DNA of 64,000 nt. It comes from Limiplasma sp034927815. GTDB taxonomy: Bacteria; Bacillota; Clostridia; Christensenellales; Aristaeellaceae. Below the pieces are notes generated by a model that saw only the letters and a program-made list of their open reading frames with translations, was not told where the DNA came from and made no database searches. Numbering within the stretch: position 1 is the stretch's first letter; every line of letters begins with the position of its first letter. Shown piece after piece: positions 25,951-33,542 of the stretch. The DNA is taken from the NCBI GenBank assembly GCA_034927815.1, contig JAYFPK010000032.1, forward strand, positions 1-64,000. Reading direction: 5' to 3'. The position numbers and the translations under genes were made by a program.

Positions 25951-26340
25951 CTAAAACCCGTTGCTCCATTCCTCGTCCCGCTTGGCGATTTCCTCCGGGG
26001 TCAGCTTGTGTATCTTGCCGCAGTACCGGCATTTGTCGATGCCCCGGTCCACGGGCTGCCAGCGGTGGCGCTCCCGCTCCTTGCCGCAGACGCGGCAAAC
26101 CTGCTCGCATTCGGTGGTGTAGATCCAGTCGTGCTTCTCGTCCCGAAGGGCTCCACAGCGCGTACAGGCGCAATGATGCCAATCGCAGGGTAGGACCTCC
26201 ACCTTGCCGCACAGGGCGCACCGTTGCTCGCAGGTTCCCTCCACAGGCCCAAAGCGGTGCCCCTCGTCCCGCTGCCGGCCGCAGCGTTTGCATTGGCAGC
26301 CTTCCCAACGGTGCCCCAGCACCTTGCACCAAAAGCTCAT
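25951..26340 (-). CDS. Cysteine-rich zinc-ribbon-like protein, unknown function
   Basis: 129 residues containing a series of CxxC knuckles (CQCKRCG, CEQRCALCG, CACTRCG, CEQVCRVCG, CRYCG), each near a conserved His/Trp (GHRW, GHRF, KHDW, RHRW). The regular spacing suggests repeated zinc-binding units of about 25 residues. ATG at 26340 fits GGAG 8 bp upstream; a GTG three codons earlier is possible. It is the third gene after PiT and DUF47, 33 bp downstream, so probably co-transcribed with phosphate uptake. No known function. Confidence 0.7.
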   Translation of the reverse strand: MSFWCKVLGHRWEGCQCKRCGRQRDEGHRFGPVEGTCEQRCALCGKVEVLPCDWHHCACTRCGALRDEKHDWIYTTECEQVCRVCGKERERHRWQPVDRGIDKCRYCGKIHKLTPEEIAKRDEEWSNGF

Positions 26341-26373
26341 GCCGTCCACTCCAAGTTTTCTTGCGTGTTTGGG

Positions 26374-26991
26374 TTACAGATTGCCGATGATGATGCTCTC
26401 CACGATATCCGCCACGTCTTCGCACTTGTCGCAGACGGTTTCAAAGGCGGAGTAGATTTCGCGCCAGGCAATGACCTCCAAGGGGTTTTGGCAGTTGGCG
26501 TACAGGTTCTTCATGGCGGAGATGTACAGCCGGTCCCCTTCCTCCTCCAGGCAGTTGATATCGATGATGATATCCTTGATCCGCTTGGATTTCTTGAAGT
26601 CCTTGAACTCCTCCATCAGGTCCGCCATGGCCGTGCAGCAGCGGATGATCAGCTTGGAAAACTCCAGGCTCTCCCGCCGGATGGATTTTACCTGGGTGAT
26701 GTTCATCTCGATGATGATGTCGTCCATGGCGTCCATCACGTCATCGATGGACTGGCTGATGTTGATCAGGTCGTCCCGCTCGATGGGGGTCACAAAGGCC
26801 CGCACCAAAGCGGAGAAAAGCTCGTGCTTCTTCTCGTCCGCGCAGTGCTCCAGCTCATGGATGATCCTCATCTGCTCATCCAGTTGCGCCGGATCAAAAT
26901 GCTCCAGAAAATTCTTCACAGCCCCCGCCATCTCCACGGACATGGCCGCGCATTGGGCGTAATTGTCAAAGTAGATCATATCCTTCTTCAT
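26374..26991 (-). CDS. DUF47 (PhoU-like) Pit accessory protein
   Basis: 205 residues, all-helical PhoU-like DUF47 family (FLEHFDPAQLDEQMRIIHELEHCADEKKHEL, FVTPIERDDLINISQSIDDVMDAMDD, EEEGDRLY). It has the E/D-rich metal-binding motifs of PhoU proteins. It is the usual partner and regulator of a PiT phosphate transporter, which is encoded 21 bp upstream. GGGAGG precedes the ATG. Confidence 0.93.
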   Translation of the reverse strand: MKKDMIYFDNYAQCAAMSVEMAGAVKNFLEHFDPAQLDEQMRIIHELEHCADEKKHELFSALVRAFVTPIERDDLINISQSIDDVMDAMDDIIIEMNITQVKSIRRESLEFSKLIIRCCTAMADLMEEFKDFKKSKRIKDIIIDINCLEEEGDRLYISAMKNLYANCQNPLEVIAWREIYSAFETVCDKCEDVADIVESIIIGNL

Positions 26992-27012
26992 TGCGGTATG
27001 CCTCCCACTTTC

Positions 27013-28062
27013 TTAAAAAATCAGGATGAAGAGCTTCGCCATCAAAAAGCCGATGAGCCCGCAGCCCGGGAACGTCAAAATCCAGGTGAGCACCATGTCC
27101 TTGACCACAGACATGTTGATGGCGGAAAGCCGCTTGGTGGCCCCCACCCCCATGATGGCCGTGGTTTTGGTGTGGGTGGTGCTGACGGGAATGCCGAATA
27201 CCGAGGAGATCAGCAGGCAGCCCGCCGCGGCAAGATCCGCCGCGAAGCCCTGGTATTTTTCCAGCTTAACCAAGTCCATGCCTACGGCTTTGATGATCTT
27301 ATAACCGCCCACGGAGGTGCCCAAAGCCATGATGGCGGAACAAAGGACCATCATCCACAGGGGGGTGTCCACGTTGCCGGTGGTGTCATAGCCATTGCTG
27401 AGAAACACGCCCAGCAGCAGCACGGCGATAAACTTCTGCCCATCCTGGGCCCCGTGCATGAAGGACATGGCCGCCCCGCCGAAGATCTGTCCCTTTTGGA
27501 AAAAGCCCGCGGTTTTGCGCCGGTCCGCCTTGCGGAACAACAGCTGGATCAGCTTGGTGGTGAGAAAGCCCATCACAAAGCCCAGCACAGTGGACAGGGC
27601 CAGCCCGTAGAAAACCTTGACCCACTCGGCCCCGTTCACGCCGTTCAGGCCGCCGTGCAGCGCTATCGCCGCGCCGGTGAGGCCGGCGATCAGCGCGTGG
27701 CTTTCGCTGGTGGGGATGCCGAAGTACCACGCGGCCACCGCCCAGATGATGATGGCGAATAGCGCCGCGCAAAGGGCGATCATCGCCTCGCCGCTGCCGC
27801 TGAAATTCACCATGTTCTTCACGGTCATGGCCACGGTGGCGTTCAAGAGGGTCATGACCAACACCCCGAAAAAGTTGAACACCGCGGACATGAGCACCGC
27901 AGCCCTGGGCGTCATGGCCCGGGTAGCCACCACTGTGGCGATGGCGTTGGGCGCGTCCGTCCAACCGTTGACAAACACCACGCCCAAGGTCAGAATCACC
28001 GTAATCAGCAGAACCGGATTGTTCCACACCTGCGCCATAAAGGACATAAGCCCAAAATCCAA
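27013..28062 (-). CDS. pit: PiT-family inorganic phosphate transporter
   Basis: About 349 residues, 10-11 membrane helices. The duplicated PiT signature appears as NGWTDAPNAIATVVATRAM at the N-terminus and GIPVSTTHTKTTAIMGVG at the C-terminus. It is a cation- or proton-coupled phosphate (or metal-phosphate) importer. TTG at 28062 fits AAGGGG spacing and the family's usual N-terminus (DFGLMSFM); an ATG at 28089 would add nine unusual residues. It leads an operon with DUF47 and the Cys-rich protein. Confidence 0.92.
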   Translation of the reverse strand: MDFGLMSFMAQVWNNPVLLITVILTLGVVFVNGWTDAPNAIATVVATRAMTPRAAVLMSAVFNFFGVLVMTLLNATVAMTVKNMVNFSGSGEAMIALCAALFAIIIWAVAAWYFGIPTSESHALIAGLTGAAIALHGGLNGVNGAEWVKVFYGLALSTVLGFVMGFLTTKLIQLLFRKADRRKTAGFFQKGQIFGGAAMSFMHGAQDGQKFIAVLLLGVFLSNGYDTTGNVDTPLWMMVLCSAIMALGTSVGGYKIIKAVGMDLVKLEKYQGFAADLAAAGCLLISSVFGIPVSTTHTKTTAIMGVGATKRLSAINMSVVKDMVLTWILTFPGCGLIGFLMAKLFILIF

Positions 28063-28213
28063 GGCGGCCCCTTCTTTCCTTGTCAGCATTCAAAGGGGCT
28101 TGCCTGCGCATGCGCATTCAAACCCAGTATACGTTAACAATTATACAAAACCCATCATAGGATGACAAGCTCTTTTTTGTGACGATTTGGTAACATTGAA
28201 AAAATGGCTATAG

Positions 28214-28248
28214 CAAAGGCGTTGCCCTTCTGTGGGACAACGCCTTTG
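28214..28248 (-). terminator. Hairpin after the glycosyltransferase gene
   Basis: CAAAGGCGTTGCCC and GGGaCAACGCCTTTG form a stem of about 14 bp just downstream of the gene on the minus strand. The U-tract is short, so the terminator is likely but not classical. Confidence 0.6.
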
Positions 28249-28267
28249 AAAACGCCGGGGCCCTTCC

Positions 28268-29542
28268 CTACTCCCTGACGATATCCTCGTACAGGTCCAC
28301 ATACTGCCCGAAGCGCAGGGCCTTATCATAGGTCTGGGCATGGCGGCGGCAGAGCGCGGGGTCCTTGGGGGACTGGCAGAGGAGGCGGACCTGCTCGGCC
28401 ACGGCCTCCAGGCTGCCCAAGGGAACCACGGCCCCCACATCAGGGGTGACGCTTTCGGGAAGGGCTGTGGCGTCATAGCAAAGGACCTGGGTGCCGCAGG
28501 CCATGGCCTCGATCAAGGTCATGCCCATGGTTTCCTCGTGGCTCAGGCTGATGTACAGGTCCGCGGCGGTGTACAGGGCGCACAATTCCCGCAGCGTTTC
28601 CGTCCGGCCCAGGCCGATGACGTTTTGCGGCAGCATCTCCCGCTGGATGGAGGAAAGCCCCACCAACACGATGCGGTATTCGTCCCCCAGCAAGGAGGCC
28701 AGCTCGAAAAAATCCCCCAGGCCCTTGCGCTCCTCCCAAACGCTGGCCACCCCCAGCAAAATCTTGCGGCGCTCCAGCTCCTCAAGGCGGTATTTGTGCC
28801 ACACGTCCGCCAGGTATTCCGCGTCTTCGCAGGGGCGGAACACCCCCAGGTCGATGCCGTTGGGGATCACCGCCACAGGGTACTCCCCCAAAAAGGATTT
28901 GCGGACCTCCTGCGCCAGCCACCGGGAAGGGGTCACCAGCCACAGGAAGCGGAGCTTGGTTTCCAGGGCCCGCTTCTCCCGCCAGTTCCGGGCGCTCTGG
29001 TCCAGGAGCAGGCTTGCGGGATAGGCCTGCTTTTGGGGACAATGGCCGCAGCCCCGCTTGTAGCGGTCGCACCCCCGGGTGGTGCTCCGGCGGTGGGTAC
29101 GCCCCTCCCGGCGGGACGCGTCGCCGGAGGCCATGGTGTAGTAGGCGCAGTGGCCTGTGTAGGCCCAGCAATCGTGGAGGGTCCACACCACGGGCACGCC
29201 TGTTTTCGCCAGCCATCCAAAAAGGGTGGGCAGGTGGAGGTAATAGCCGTGAAGATTATGCAGATGAACGATGTCGGGCCTGTAGGCGTTGAGCTGCCGC
29301 ACCAGCTTGCGGGTAGCCACGCGGCTGGCGAAGCCCGAGCGGTCCGACAGCCGGGCCCATGCCAAATGCAGCGCCATGCCCGGCAGGCTGCCGATGCGCA
29401 TATAGGGCACCTGGGAGGGGGCCTCTCCCCGGGCAAAAGCCACCAAGGCCTTGTGCCCCCGGTCCATCAGCACCCGGCTGATCTCCACGGCAATGCGCCC
29501 GGTGGACAGCGTAGCGGTGACGTTGATGTGGGCAACCCGCAT
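28268..29542 (-). CDS. GT4-family glycosyltransferase
   Basis: 424 residues, GT-B fold. N-terminal MRVAHINVTATLSTGRIAVEIS and the DIVHLHNLHGYYLHLPTLF segment; the C-terminal donor domain has PNGIDLGVF and the E-x7-E motif region (SHEETMGMTLIEAMACGTQVLCYDATALPE). A Cys-rich insert (GCDRYKRGCGHCPQKQ) is typical of colanic-acid/WcaC-like members. It transfers a sugar to a surface glycan or lipid; donor and acceptor are unknown. GGAGGAAG precedes the ATG. It stands alone, not in a polysaccharide cluster. Confidence 0.88.
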   Translation of the reverse strand: MRVAHINVTATLSTGRIAVEISRVLMDRGHKALVAFARGEAPSQVPYMRIGSLPGMALHLAWARLSDRSGFASRVATRKLVRQLNAYRPDIVHLHNLHGYYLHLPTLFGWLAKTGVPVVWTLHDCWAYTGHCAYYTMASGDASRREGRTHRRSTTRGCDRYKRGCGHCPQKQAYPASLLLDQSARNWREKRALETKLRFLWLVTPSRWLAQEVRKSFLGEYPVAVIPNGIDLGVFRPCEDAEYLADVWHKYRLEELERRKILLGVASVWEERKGLGDFFELASLLGDEYRIVLVGLSSIQREMLPQNVIGLGRTETLRELCALYTAADLYISLSHEETMGMTLIEAMACGTQVLCYDATALPESVTPDVGAVVPLGSLEAVAEQVRLLCQSPKDPALCRRHAQTYDKALRFGQYVDLYEDIVRE

Positions 29543-29591
29543 GGCGCTTCCTCCTCTGCTTTTGGGCGGGTGGCCGCCCGGTCATACGCAA

Positions 29592-29642
29592 ATTCGATCA
29601 AAATGCCATGGATGGTTCCCATCAATGGCATTTTGATCGAAT
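29592..29642. repeat. 51-bp near-perfect palindrome
   Basis: Left arm ATTCGATCAAAATGCCAT (29592-29609) and right arm ATGGCATTTTGATCGAAT (29625-29642) are perfect 18-bp complements. The centre continues GATGG-TTC-CCATC after one g/a mismatch, giving about 24 nearly continuous base pairs. On the minus strand it follows rubrerythrin and could act as its terminator (GCCAT...ATGGC then ATTTTG), but it is much longer than needed. Confidence 0.85.
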
Positions 29643-29683
29643 CAGCACAGTTTCACCGCAAACCGGAATCCCCGGCCACCGGC

Positions 29684-30226
29684 TTAGTAGTTCTGGGCCC
29701 GGAGCTGGAAGTAGGCCTTGGGATGCTTGCACACGGCGCACAGCTCGGGAGCCTTGGGGCCGATGACGATGTGGCCGCAGTTGCTGCATTCCCAGATCAT
29801 ATCGCCATCCCGGCTGAACACCAGGCCGCCTTCGATGTTGGCCAGCAGCTTGCGGTAGCGCTCCTCGTGGTGCTTCTCGATCTTGGCCACGCCCTCAAAC
29901 TGAGTCGCGATCTCCGTGAAGCCCTCTTCCCGGGCCTCCTTGGCCATGCGGTCGTACATGCTCGTCCACTCGTAGTTCTCACCGGAGGCGGCGTCCAGCA
30001 GGTTTACATCCGTGGCGGGAATTTCTCCGCCATGAAGGTGCTTGAACCACAGCTTGGCGTGCTCCTTCTCGTTGTTGGCGGTTTCCTCAAAGAGATTGGC
30101 AATCTGCACATAGCCGTCCTTGCGGGCCTTGGAGGCATAGTAGGTGTACTTGTTGCGAGCCTGGCTCTCTCCGGCAAAAGCCTCCCGCAAATTGGCCTCG
30201 GTCTTGGTTCCCTTCAAATCCTTCAT
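29684..30226 (-). CDS. rbr: Rubrerythrin
   Basis: 180 residues. The ferritin-like diiron domain (about 1-135) has Glu/His ligands in AGESQARNKYTYY, NNEKEHAKLW and EKHHEERY. The C-terminal rubredoxin-like domain has CSNCG and CAVCKHPKAYFQL binding one Fe. It reduces H2O2 in the cytoplasm of anaerobes using NADH via rubredoxin or related carriers. GGGAGG precedes the ATG. Monocistronic. No clear PerR box seen. Confidence 0.96.
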   Translation of the reverse strand: MKDLKGTKTEANLREAFAGESQARNKYTYYASKARKDGYVQIANLFEETANNEKEHAKLWFKHLHGGEIPATDVNLLDAASGENYEWTSMYDRMAKEAREEGFTEIATQFEGVAKIEKHHEERYRKLLANIEGGLVFSRDGDMIWECSNCGHIVIGPKAPELCAVCKHPKAYFQLRAQNY

Positions 30227-30300
30227 GTAGAAAAACCTCCCTGATGATGATTTGGCAAAGCCCGAAAGCTATGATACCCACGGTGCGGGCGGGTGAAACC

Positions 30301-31332
30301 TTATTTCCAGGTTTCACAAAATCCAAAAACTGCCCAATGATCCGTGTGAAGCTGGTACTGGGGCAAGGGGTCCGTCCGGTCCTTCATGGGCACCTCGCTC
30401 ATGTTGTACTGGAGCTTGCGCCCCTTTTCCACCCCCACCAGATGGTTGTCCTTGGTGCTGTCGTAGAGGTACACATAGCTCTTCACCGTATTGCTCATGT
30501 TGCCTTCCACGGTTCTGATCCGGTAAAGGCCTTGCCCCTGGTCCTTCACATCCACCACGATACCGATGTGGGTGGTGCGGTAGGCTTTGGACATATCCGC
30601 GTAGATCACCATGTATCCCACCCGGGGAATGCTCCCAAAGCGGTCCAGGGCGATGAAGCCGTCATACTGGTGCCCCACCTGGCCCTCCCGCAGGTAGAGG
30701 GTATCCTCCACCAGCACCTGGGCGGTATCCCCCCGCTTGAGGGGGTTGGCTCCGGCGGCGTTGGCGCAGTAGATGGTGAACACCGAGCACCAGCCCACCT
30801 CTTTTTTCTTGCCATAGTACCACTGGGCGTACTTGTTATATTTGGGCAGCTTGGAGCGCTGGGTCTGCAAAAATTCCCGCTGGGCGATATACGCCATGTT
30901 CTTGGCAAGCTCCGTAGGGGTCTCCTGGCTGACGGTGATCTGGTAGGAGAGGATATCCCCGTTGCCGGTGCGGTGGACGACCCGGGCGGAGCCTTCCCCC
31001 TGGGCGGTCATCAGCCCCTTGGGGCTCACGCTCACCACCCGCTCATCGGTGCTTTCAAAGGCGCCGCTGACGGCAGCGGGCGTAATTTCGGCCTCCTGGT
31101 CAAAGGGGACGATCTCCGGGGCCAGTTCCGGCACATAGGCGCTTTCGCCGGGATGCAGCGCATAGGAAGCGGTGGCTCTGCCCTCCTGGGCAGGGGTTTT
31201 CAACCGGGCCGCGGCAGCCTGGAAGGCCGCCTTGATATCCACGGCCTCCGCCCGGGCGGCGCTCCCCGGCAAAGCGGCGGAGAACAGGCACAGAACCAGG
31301 GCCAGGCAAAACCCTTTTTGTACGCCCCGCAT
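30301..31332 (-). CDS. Secreted CHAP-type cysteine hydrolase with Ig-like domain
   Basis: 343 residues: signal peptide (about 1-28, ARAEA), a bacterial Ig-like BIG2 segment (about 75-135, DERVVSVSPKGLMTAQGEGSARV), and a CHAP/NlpC-like catalytic domain with Cys in VGWCSVFTIYCANAAG and His in THIGIVVDV. Probably an extracellular peptidoglycan amidase or endopeptidase. GGAAAGGAGAGG precedes the ATG at 31332. It stands alone, with rubrerythrin downstream on the same strand. Confidence 0.8.
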   Translation of the reverse strand: MRGVQKGFCLALVLCLFSAALPGSAARAEAVDIKAAFQAAAARLKTPAQEGRATASYALHPGESAYVPELAPEIVPFDQEAEITPAAVSGAFESTDERVVSVSPKGLMTAQGEGSARVVHRTGNGDILSYQITVSQETPTELAKNMAYIAQREFLQTQRSKLPKYNKYAQWYYGKKKEVGWCSVFTIYCANAAGANPLKRGDTAQVLVEDTLYLREGQVGHQYDGFIALDRFGSIPRVGYMVIYADMSKAYRTTHIGIVVDVKDQGQGLYRIRTVEGNMSNTVKSYVYLYDSTKDNHLVGVEKGRKLQYNMSEVPMKDRTDPLPQYQLHTDHWAVFGFCETWK

Positions 31333-31851
31333 AACGGCCCTCTCCTTTCCTGACTTTCCCAGACAGTATAGCACAAGGAAAAAAGCGTTGCAAGGCAAAA
31401 GCGCCTTGTGAAAGGGGTAACGAGCGGGGGCTTCCGGGGGTGTCATTCCAGAAAAGAAGAGAGGGCAGTGAAGGCTGTAACGACCGAAAGTCCGGATCAC
31501 AGCCCGAAGGGCTAGCGCCCCGAAGGGGGAAGATAAACGAGCGGTCAAGCGGCAGTGAAGACCGCGGCGATTGATCTGAACCATACCCGCCACAGGGTAT
31601 AGCCCTGGGGCGGGCGAAAAAGAAATTGGAACTCCCCCCCGGCCCCCTGACGTACTCGTTTTCTGTGGCAAGGAAAACAATCGGATCATTACGATAAAAG
31701 CCCTACTTTCCGCCCAACCCCAAAGGCACTCATCTCCCCAAAGCCAAATCAAAACCCAGCAACCCCGCCATGCCGGGCCCTCCATGGCCCGCCTTGTCCG
31801 CCCCGCCTCATCGTGATACAATGAAGCCATTCCATTCCGGAGGTGCGTTCC
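31333..31851. other. Intergenic region between the CHAP gene and queH
   Basis: About 520 bp with no gene. It contains a loose tandem repetition (GCAGTGAAGGC... near 31467 and GCAGTGAAGAC... near 31551) and words shared with the hen1-HisH gap (TAACGAGCGG, CGAAGGGCT, CTGAACC). Otherwise nothing recognised. Confidence 0.45.
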
Positions 31852-32409
31852 ATGGCTTTCCCCTCCCTTCTTCTGCACGTGTGCTGCGCCCCCTGCTCCA
31901 TCGCCTGCGTGGATTCCCTGCGGCAGGAGGGCTTCTCCCCGGTGTCCTTTTGGCACAACCCCAACATCCACCCCTTCACGGAGTACCGCAGCCGCCGGGA
32001 CGCCATGAGCGCCTATGCCCAAAAAATCGGCCTGCCCGTGATCCTCCACGGGGACTACGGCCTGCGGCCCTTTGTGGAGGCCGTGGCCGGGGATATCCAG
32101 GGCCGGTGCGAATTCTGTTACCGCACCCGCATGGAGGCCACGGCCCAATACGCTGCCGCCAACGGCTTTGACAGCTTCTCCACCACGCTGCTGATCAGCC
32201 CCTACCAAAACCATGAGCTGCTGGTTCAGGTGGCCCGGCAGGAGGCGGAGAAGGCCGGGGTGGCCTTCCTCTACCGGGATTTCCGGCCCCTGTTCCGTCA
32301 GGGACAGGCCCAGGCCCGTTCCCTGGAACTATACATGCAAAAATACTGCGGCTGCGTTTTCAGCGAAGAGGAACGCTACCGCAAAAAGGCCGCGGGAGGC
32401 AAGGCATGA
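31852..32409 (+). CDS. queH: Epoxyqueuosine reductase QueH
   Basis: 185 residues, DUF208/QueH family. It has the N-terminal LLLHVCCAPC motif, CEFCYRTRM and the C-terminal MQKYCGCVFSEEERY cysteine motif, which bind a 4Fe-4S cluster and adjacent iron. It performs the last step of queuosine synthesis in tRNA, reducing epoxyqueuosine. GGAGG lies 9 bp before the ATG. Its stop overlaps the sbcD start by 4 bp (ATGA). Confidence 0.94.
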   Translation: MAFPSLLLHVCCAPCSIACVDSLRQEGFSPVSFWHNPNIHPFTEYRSRRDAMSAYAQKIGLPVILHGDYGLRPFVEAVAGDIQGRCEFCYRTRMEATAQYAAANGFDSFSTTLLISPYQNHELLVQVARQEAEKAGVAFLYRDFRPLFRQGQAQARSLELYMQKYCGCVFSEEERYRKKAAGGKA

Positions 32410-33542
32410 GGCTTTTTCATCTCTCGGACCTGCACCTGGGCAAGCGGGTGCTGGAAATGTCCATGCTTCAGGACCAGGCCCATATCCTGGAACAGATTCT
32501 GGCCTATGCCAAGGAGTTGCGGCCCCGGTGCGCGCTGATCTGCGGGGATGTGTACGACAAGCCCGTGCCTCCGGTGGAGGCGGTGCGGCTCTTTGACGAT
32601 TTTCTCTGGGAGCTTTCCTCCCAGGGCATCCAGGTCCTGGTGATCAGCGGCAACCATGACTCCCCGGAGCGGATGGCCTTCGGGGGGCGGATCATGCGCC
32701 GGGGCGGCGTGTCTTTGGCCCCGGTGTACGAGGGGCCCCTGTCCCCCCTCACCCTGGAGGACGAAATCGGGCCTGTGGATTTCTACCTGCTGCCCTTTGT
32801 GAAGCCCGCCCATGTGCGGGCCGTCTTTCCCCAGGCGGAGCTTTCCACCTACACCCAGGCTCTGGCCCAGGCTTTGGAAGGAGCGCCGGGCGATCCCTCC
32901 AGGCGCAATGTGCTGCTGGCCCACCAGTTCGTGACCGGAGCGGCCACCTGCCAGTCCGAGGAGGTGAGCGTGGGCGGGATGGACAACGTGGACGGGGCGG
33001 TGTTCGACGCCTTTGATTACGTGGCTTTGGGCCATCTCCACAGCCCCCAGCATGTGGGCCGGGAAACCCTGCGCTACTGCGGCACGCCTTTGGCCTATTC
33101 CTTCTCCGAAGCGGGCCAGGAGAAGTCCGTTACTGTGGTGGACCTGGGAGAAAAGGGATGCGTGGAGCTCTCCACCCTCCCCCTGGCCCCCCTGCGGCGG
33201 ATGCGCCGCCTGCGGGGCTCCTACCTGGAGCTCACCGCCCGCAGCGCCTACCTGGACACCGCCACCCAGGATTATCTCCACATCACCCTCACCGACGAGC
33301 AGGAGATTCCCGACGCCATGGGCCGGCTGCGCAGCATCTACCCCAACGCGCTCCAGCTTGCCTACGATAACCAGCGTACCCGCTCCCAGGCCCATGTGAC
33401 CCCGGCGGAGCAGATGCGGCGCAAATCCCCCCTAGAGCTGTTCGGGGAACTGTACCAGGCGCAAAACGGGGCGGCCATAAGTCCTGAACAGGAAGACCTT
33501 CTCAAGAAGATGATTGAACGCGTGTGGGAGGCGGAGGCGTGA
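32406..33542 (+). CDS. sbcD: Exonuclease subunit SbcD (Mre11-like)
   Basis: 378 residues. Calcineurin-like phosphoesterase motifs are DLHLGKRV, ICGDVYD, SGNHDSPERM and GHLHSPQ, followed by the C-terminal capping domain. With SbcC it forms the Mn-dependent nuclease that opens hairpins and protein-blocked ends. It overlaps queH upstream and sbcC downstream, so all three are coupled. Confidence 0.95.
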   Translation: MRLFHLSDLHLGKRVLEMSMLQDQAHILEQILAYAKELRPRCALICGDVYDKPVPPVEAVRLFDDFLWELSSQGIQVLVISGNHDSPERMAFGGRIMRRGGVSLAPVYEGPLSPLTLEDEIGPVDFYLLPFVKPAHVRAVFPQAELSTYTQALAQALEGAPGDPSRRNVLLAHQFVTGAATCQSEEVSVGGMDNVDGAVFDAFDYVALGHLHSPQHVGRETLRYCGTPLAYSFSEAGQEKSVTVVDLGEKGCVELSTLPLAPLRRMRRLRGSYLELTARSAYLDTATQDYLHITLTDEQEIPDAMGRLRSIYPNALQLAYDNQRTRSQAHVTPAEQMRRKSPLELFGELYQAQNGAAISPEQEDLLKKMIERVWEAEA

